A DNA stretch of 64,000 nt from Tsuneonella troitsensis (GTDB taxonomy: Bacteria; Pseudomonadota; Alphaproteobacteria; Sphingomonadales; Sphingomonadaceae): assembly GCF_001441535.1 (NCBI RefSeq), contig NZ_LMAU01000001.1, forward strand, positions 310,001 to 374,000. The letters run 5' to 3'. Of this stretch, positions 63,580-64,000 are shown in pieces. The translations under genes were made by a program, and so were the position numbers. Every line of letters starts with the position of its first letter. Within the stretch, counting starts at the first letter, position 1. The notes beneath the pieces are model-generated. The model was not told the DNA's origin. It ran no database searches and worked only from the letters and a program-made list of their open reading frames with translations.

Positions 63580-64000
63580 ATGGATCGACCCGCAGACGGG
63601 TCAGGCTGGTATGAGGGCGACGGTGCGGATCCGGCATGGACCGCGCCGGAATCGATTCGCCTCGACTATCTCGCGCCGCCTGCAGACCTCCAGCCCTATA
63701 TCACGACCTTCTATCTCTTCCGCTGCGACGAGCCGCTGATTCGCGACGTGCAGCCCGCTGCGGTGGGCCAGTTGCAGATATACCTGCGCGGTAGCGGGCG
63801 CATGCTCTACCCCCACGGACGCACCGACCGCTCGTTTCCCGAGACGATCCAGGGCCCGACGACGATTGCCGCGCCGTTCGAGGTCGACGGACCGTTCCAT
63901 GCATTCGGAGCGGCGCTTTCCGCGCTCGGCTGGGCGGCCCTGACCGGTATTCCTGCAGACCGGGCAACCGACCGTTTGTTCGACATGGGCACTGTGCTGG
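63580..64000 (+). CDS. AraC family regulator, N-terminal part (cut by window edge)
   Basis: 140 codons from ATG 63580. Sequence RLDYLAPPADLQPYITTFYLF, QLQIYLRGSGRM and GPTTIAAPFEVDG resembles the DUF6597 sensor domain placed before an AraC helix-turn-helix. The DNA-binding part lies beyond the window. Confidence 0.8.
   Translation, partial: MDRPADGSGWYEGDGADPAWTAPESIRLDYLAPPADLQPYITTFYLFRCDEPLIRDVQPAAVGQLQIYLRGSGRMLYPHGRTDRSFPETIQGPTTIAAPFEVDGPFHAFGAALSALGWAALTGIPADRATDRLFDMGTVL

Overview
The window is a GC-rich, gene-dense alphaproteobacterial chromosome segment. DUF1491 and DUF6489 proteins, a UrcA-type protein, a CarD regulator, a PopZ-type (DUF2497) protein beside tolC, and a Suv3-like helicase point to Sphingomonadales, probably an Erythrobacteraceae-like member. 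The species cannot be named from sequence alone. I see no rRNA, tRNA, insertion sequence, prophage or CRISPR array.

The main structural feature is the probable chromosome origin, at about 33.57-33.89 kb between hemE and the PPSR-type kinase/phosphorylase gene. This is the conserved origin neighbourhood first described in Caulobacter and Rickettsia. Genes run mostly away from it on both sides. To the left (minus strand) lie hemE, hemJ, rho, mnmE, mnmG, rsmG, parA and parB. To the right (plus strand) lie PPSR, maf, aroE, coaE, dnaQ, hpf and ptsN. Three 16-bp parS sites sit 7-10 kb left of the origin, in or beside mnmE/mnmG/rsmG. A PopZ-type polar organiser gene lies about 9 kb to the right. Origin, centromere, ParAB and pole anchor therefore share about 20 kb.

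Layout: 0-5.5 kb, fused membrane spermidine-synthase-like protein, GNAT, hemB and an M23 peptidase, all minus. 5.6-9.7 kb, Suv3-like helicase, S4 protein, ferredoxin and carD, plus. 9.7-17.5 kb, a DUF2807 protein, a lipoprotein, tsaC, an acyl-CoA dehydrogenase, an ATPase, a sorbosone-dehydrogenase-like propeller, free-Met-sulfoxide reductase and a glycine-zipper protein. 17.5-22 kb, a four-gene archaic (Csu-like) chaperone-usher pilus locus. 22-33.6 kb, the left arm of the origin. 33.9-40.3 kb, the right arm. 40.3-49.6 kb, xthA, erpA, a CBS protein, an Fe-S protein, popZ, tolC, a PIMT-like protein, fumarase, a LytS/LytTR two-component pair and UrcA. 49.7-57 kb, a lipid-kinase-like gene, a phosphoesterase, rpsI/rplM, cutA, ctaA, merC and a thiS-thiG fusion. 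57-64 kb, a Ca2+/H+ antiporter, one compositionally foreign HEPN-like gene, an acyl-CoA ligase, gamma-glutamyltransferase, pyrD, a candidate sRNA with a strong terminator, and a truncated AraC-type regulator.

Genes are tightly packed. Many same-strand neighbours overlap as ATGA, GTGA or TTGA, which implies translational coupling, and five convergent pairs share their stop-codon bases. No cassette looks wholly new. The best follow-up targets are the origin and parS architecture, the candidate sRNA, the HEPN-like singleton, the ThiS-ThiG fusion, and the propeller-cytochrome pair.
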